Below, in pieces: positions 60,693 to 64,000 of a stretch of 64,000 nt of DNA. This stretch comes from Paenarthrobacter nicotinovorans (GTDB lineage Bacteria > Actinomycetota > Actinomycetes > Actinomycetales > Micrococcaceae). Numbering within the stretch: the stretch's first letter is position 1; every line of letters begins with the position of its first letter. The notes under the pieces were generated by a model, which was not told where the DNA came from, did not search any database, and was given only the letters and a program-made list of their open reading frames with translations. Where the stretch lies: the NCBI RefSeq assembly GCF_007670255.1, contig NZ_SZVS01000008.1, positions 62,001 through 126,000 on the forward strand, in the 5' to 3' direction. A program made the translations under genes and the position numbers.

Positions 60693-60876
60693 CGGCGCGT
60701 GAGGCTTCGGTGAGGTATTGTGGCGCAGACCACATAGTGGGACTTTCTTGTTCGTCCGCATGTTGGACATTGTTGTCCAGTGAGTGGACGGCGGGAACTA
60801 TTATTGAACTCTCAAATAATCCTTCTCCGGGTGGTGCGCTCAGGCACCGCACGGCGTGAACGAAAGCTGCTACTAC

Positions 60877-62286
60877 ATGTCTTCCACTGCACCATCCAAG
60901 GAAGGCGAGTCCACTCGACCGGTGAACTCGCGGGGGCGGGTGATCTTCGCCAGCCTGATCGGCACCACGATCGAGTTCTACGACTTCTACGCGTACGCGA
61001 CGGCGTCTGTGCTCGTCTTCCCGAAGCTCTTCTTCCCCGATGCCACCGACATCAACGCCCTGCTCAGCGCCTTCGCCATCTTCGGCGTCGCTTTCTTCGC
61101 ACGGCCTATCGGCGCTGTGGTCTTCGGACACTTTGGTGACAAGATCGGCCGCAAGGGAACCCTGGTGGCTTCCTTGCTGACGATGGGTATTGCCACCTTC
61201 CTTATCGGCCTTCTCCCCGAAGCATCGTTGCCCGGGTGGGCCATCCTCGCGCCGCTGCTGCTTGTGGTCCTGCGGTTCTTCCAGGGCCTGGCCCTGGGTG
61301 GCGAATGGTCCGGTGCCGCCTTGCTCGCCACCGAGAACGCCCCCGAGGGAAAGCGCGCCATCTACGGTACGTTCCCGCAGCTGGGTGCGCCCATCGGCTT
61401 CATCATCGCCAACGTGATCTTCATCTGGATGAACGTTGCCCTGACGCCCGAACAGTTCCTGGCCTGGGGCTGGCGTGTGCCGTTCCTCGTGAGCGCCGTA
61501 TTGGTGATCGTGGGCCTGTATGTCCGGCTCAAGCTCGTGGAGAGCGCATCCTTCACCAAGGTTGTCCAGCAGGACAAGGTCCAGAAGCTTCCGCTGGGTG
61601 CCACGCTCAAGAACCACTGGCGTCCCGTGGTAGCGGGCACGTTCATCATGTTTGCCACGTACGTGCTGTTCTACATCATGACCACGTTCACCCTCTCCTA
61701 CGGCACCAAGCCGACGCTGGCAGGTGCCCAGGCGGCGGCTGAGAAGGCCGGCAAGCCGATGACCGCGGAGCAGATTGCCGCGTTCGTGCCCGGTCTTGGA
61801 ATCTCCCGTTCGGACTTCCTGTGGATGCTGATCATCGGTGTGGTCTTCTTCGGTATCTTCACCGTCGTCTCCGGTCCGCTGGCCGAAAAGTGGGGACGCC
61901 GGAAGTTCCTGCTGGGTGTCACCGCAGGCATCTTTGTCTTCGGTGCACTCTGGTTCACCATGTTCGGACCCGGCCAGGCGGCAGCCATGGTCGGTCTCAT
62001 CGTCGGCTTCACCCTCATGGGCCTGACTTTTGGTCCCATGGCGGCCATCCTGCCCGAGCTGTTCCCGGCCAACGTCCGGTACACGGGCTCGGCAGTGGCT
62101 TACAACCTGTCGTCCATGATCGGTGCCGCTCCTGCATCCTTCGTGGCCATCGCCCTCTGGTCGGCGGCCAACGGAAGCACCTGGCTGGTGGGGGTCTACA
62201 TGGCCGTCGCAGCGGTGATCACTTTCATCGCGCTGTGGCTCACCCGCGAAACCAAGGACACGGACTACGAGAACAACGTAGCCTAA
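60877..62286 (+). CDS. MFS transporter, metabolite:H+ symporter (MHS) type
   Basis: 469 aa, 12 predicted helices. MHS signatures: GTTIEFYDFYAYATAS in helix 1, FARPIGAVVFGHFGDKIGRKGTL in the first loop, LRFFQGLALGGEWSGAALLATENAP, and PELFPANVRYTGSAVAYNLSSMIG in the second half. The family moves dicarboxylates, betaines or aromatic acids with protons; the substrate is not predictable. ATG 60877 is preferred over GTG 60856; neither has a strong ribosome binding site. A perfect 23-bp terminator follows. Confidence 0.87.
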   Translation: MSSTAPSKEGESTRPVNSRGRVIFASLIGTTIEFYDFYAYATASVLVFPKLFFPDATDINALLSAFAIFGVAFFARPIGAVVFGHFGDKIGRKGTLVASLLTMGIATFLIGLLPEASLPGWAILAPLLLVVLRFFQGLALGGEWSGAALLATENAPEGKRAIYGTFPQLGAPIGFIIANVIFIWMNVALTPEQFLAWGWRVPFLVSAVLVIVGLYVRLKLVESASFTKVVQQDKVQKLPLGATLKNHWRPVVAGTFIMFATYVLFYIMTTFTLSYGTKPTLAGAQAAAEKAGKPMTAEQIAAFVPGLGISRSDFLWMLIIGVVFFGIFTVVSGPLAEKWGRRKFLLGVTAGIFVFGALWFTMFGPGQAAAMVGLIVGFTLMGLTFGPMAAILPELFPANVRYTGSAVAYNLSSMIGAAPASFVAIALWSAANGSTWLVGVYMAVAAVITFIALWLTRETKDTDYENNVA

Positions 62287-62292
62287 GCAGCC

Positions 62293-62342
62293 CTTAACGA
62301 CGGCGGCCCCGCACCGAAAGGTGCGGGGCCGCCGTCGTTAAG
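62293..62342. terminator. Bidirectional terminator with 23-bp perfect stem
   Basis: Perfect 23-bp stem (62293-62315 / 62320-62342) with a GAAA tetraloop, between the convergent MHS transporter and acyl-CoA carboxylase genes. Confidence 0.85.
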
Positions 62343-62351
62343 CCGTGGTTG

Positions 62352-64000
62352 TTAGTCCTCGATGGTCGCGATGACAGCGCCGGCCGCGACCGTTTCACCG
62401 GGGGCTGCGGAGAGGCCCCGGACGGTACCGGACTTGTGTGCCGTGAGGGGCTGCTCCATCTTCATGGCTTCGAGAACCACGATCAGGTCGCCCTCGGCCA
62501 CCACGTCACCGTCGGAGGCGGCCACCTTGACGATGGTGCCCTGCATCGGAGAGGTCAGGGCGTCGCCGCCGGCGGCAGCAGCTGCGGCACCGGCCGAGCG
62601 GGAGCGCTTCTTCGACTTGCCCGCTTTGGCACCCGTCCCGGTGGAGGCAGTGGCGACGCCGGCACCCAGGCCGGAGGGCAGGACCACCTCAAGGCGCTTG
62701 CCTCCAACCTCGACGACGACGCGCTGGCGCTCACCGGCGTCGGGCGTTTCAGCGTTGGCGCCGGCGGCGGACCAGGCGGGGATGCTGTTGACGAATTCCG
62801 TTTCAATCCAGCGGGTGTGGACCTGGAAGGGGCCCTCCGCGGGAGCAAATGCGGGATCCGTGACAACGGCGAGGTCGAAAGGAATGACTGTGGGGATGCC
62901 CTCAACCACCATCTCCTCAAGCGCGCGGCGGGAACGCTGGAGCGCCTGCTCGCGGGTAGCTCCGGTGACGATCAGCTTGGAGAGCATGGAGTCGAAGTTG
63001 CCGCTGATGATGTCGCCCTGCTCGACGCCGGAATCGACGCGGACGCCGGGGCCGGTCGGGTTCTTCAGCGTGCTGATGGTGCCCGGTGCCGGCATGAAGT
63101 TGCGGCCCGGGTCCTCGCCGGTGATGCGGAATTCGAAGGAGTGGCCACGGACCTCGGGGTCGTCGTAGCCGAGCGCCTCACCGCGGGCGATGCGGAACTG
63201 TTCGCGGACGAGGTCGATCCCGGTAACTTCCTCGGAGACGCAGTGCTCCACCTGCAGGCGGGTGTTGACCTCGAGGAAAGAGATGGTGCCGTCCTGGCCC
63301 ACCAGGAATTCGCAGGTTCCGGCGCCGAGGTAGTTGGCTTCCTTCAGAATGGCCTTGGAGGACTCGTAGAGGCGCTTGTTCTGTTCTTCGCTCAAGTACG
63401 GGGCAGGAGCTTCCTCAACCAGCTTCTGGTTGCGGCGCTGCAGCGAGCAGTCGCGGGTGGACACGACCACCACGTTGCCGAAGGAGTCCGCCAGGCACTG
63501 GGTTTCGACGTGCCGGGGGGCATCCAGGAAGCGTTCGATGAAGCACTCGCCGCGACCGAAGGCTGCTGTGGCTTCACGGACGGCGGACTCGTAAAGCTCC
63601 GGGATCTCGTCCATGGTGCGCGCCACCTTGATGCCGCGGCCACCGCCACCGAACGCGGCCTTGATGGCAACAGGGAGGCCGAATTCCTCGGCGAACTTGA
63701 GGATCTCGTCCGCGTCCTTGACGGGGTCGGCTGTGCCGGGGACCAAGGGTGCGCCGACCTTCTCGGCGATGTGGCGGGCCTGGACCTTGTCACCCAGGGC
63801 CGAGATGGCTTCGGGCGAGGGACCGATCCAAGTGATTCCCGCGTCAATGACCTTGGCGGCGAATTCGGCGTTTTCGGCAAGGAAGCCGTATCCGGGGTGG
63901 ATGGCGTCAGCACCCGACTGCTTGGCGACATCGATGATCTTGTCCATCACCAGGTAGGACTCTGCGGCCGTGTTGCCGCCCAAAGCGTAGGCCTCGTCGG
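62352..64000 (-). CDS. Biotin-dependent acyl-CoA carboxylase alpha subunit (5' end outside window)
   Basis: Carries biotin carboxylase and biotin carboxyl carrier functions for acetyl-/propionyl-CoA carboxylation. The frame stays open past 64000 ([21 protein letters not shown]), so the start lies outside. Visible: biotin carboxylase ATP-grasp sequence [57 protein letters not shown], and the C-terminal biotinyl domain with the biotinylated lysine in [10 protein letters not shown] Lys/Ala-rich linker joins the two. Actinobacterial AccA/BccA type; the beta subunit is not in the window. Confidence 0.93.
   Translation of the reverse strand, partial: DEAYALGGNTAAESYLVMDKIIDVAKQSGADAIHPGYGFLAENAEFAAKVIDAGITWIGPSPEAISALGDKVQARHIAEKVGAPLVPGTADPVKDADEILKFAEEFGLPVAIKAAFGGGGRGIKVARTMDEIPELYESAVREATAAFGRGECFIERFLDAPRHVETQCLADSFGNVVVVSTRDCSLQRRNQKLVEEAPAPYLSEEQNKRLYESSKAILKEANYLGAGTCEFLVGQDGTISFLEVNTRLQVEHCVSEEVTGIDLVREQFRIARGEALGYDDPEVRGHSFEFRITGEDPGRNFMPAPGTISTLKNPTGPGVRVDSGVEQGDIISGNFDSMLSKLIVTGATREQALQRSRRALEEMVVEGIPTVIPFDLAVVTDPAFAPAEGPFQVHTRWIETEFVNSIPAWSAAGANAETPDAGERQRVVVEVGGKRLEVVLPSGLGAGVATASTGTGAKAGKSKKRSRSAGAAAAAAGGDALTSPMQGTIVKVAASDGDVVAEGDLIVVLEAMKMEQPLTAHKSGTVRGLSAAPGETVAAGAVIATIED

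Overview
The window is a stretch of chromosome from a high-GC Gram-positive bacterium, most likely Arthrobacter or Paenarthrobacter (Micrococcaceae). Support comes from protein types and order rather than a database match: prs-rplY-pth, a DUF2505/SCO4848-type pair, an NnaR-type HemD/winged-helix regulator, an LpdA quinone reductase lacking the redox cysteines, UmuD/UmuC with LexA boxes of the actinobacterial TCGAAC-N4-GTTCGA type, many GTG/TTG starts, and some starts that look leaderless. No rRNA, tRNA, CRISPR array, insertion sequence or prophage was recognised.

Layout. 1-2389: prs (5' end outside), rplY, pth. 2532-10920: three consecutive large LAL-type (Walker ATPase) proteins; the first two end in LuxR helix-turn-helix domains and the third does not. 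11001-22158: sufS-sufU, nhaA, two small conserved proteins, an SDR, mfd, membrane proteins and deoC. 22306-23172: an orphan NirB-like FAD protein. 23333-32215: a minus-strand run of seven genes in which every junction is a 4-nt stop/start overlap (GMC oxidoreductase fusion, membrane metallophosphoesterase, alpha/beta hydrolase, acetoacetate-decarboxylase-like protein, two 4-helix membrane proteins, patatin). 32366-40987: a DUF1579-like protein, a reductase, umuD, a LacI regulator with a sugar porter, an arsR-aquaporin-arsC-flavoprotein operon (the flavoprotein is frameshifted), and umuC. 41001-46505: the nitrite assimilation group nirB-cobA-nnaR with nirD divergent. 46509-51663: a phosphohexomutase, a levanase and a levansucrase. 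52130-55301: purine nucleoside phosphorylase, lpdA and an MBL hydrolase. 55412-60582: the nitrate assimilation operon narK-nasC-nasB. 60877-64000: an MHS-type transporter and the biotin-dependent acyl-CoA carboxylase alpha subunit (5' end outside).

How the parts work together. Nitrate is imported by NarK, reduced by NasC with electrons from the NasB-like protein, and nitrite is reduced by NirB/NirD with siroheme made through CobA; NnaR is the likely local regulator. Arrays of 5-mers at 11-bp spacing resembling GlnR boxes lie 60-110 bp upstream of nirB, the orphan NirB-like gene and narK. The umuD and umuC genes are 5.6 kb apart, each behind a LexA box, and the two boxes are exact reverse complements. 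Levansucrase and levanase form a fructan synthesis/breakdown pair behind a LacI-type operator.

The strongest candidate for an uncharacterised system is the seven-gene overlapping operon at 23333-32215, whose products look like lipid- or sterol-acting enzymes plus membrane proteins. Other unexplained structure: two families of long intergenic palindromes (arms of 27-29 bp and about 14-16 bp) at gene ends, and a palindrome-rich 467-bp region in front of the HTH-less LAL protein.
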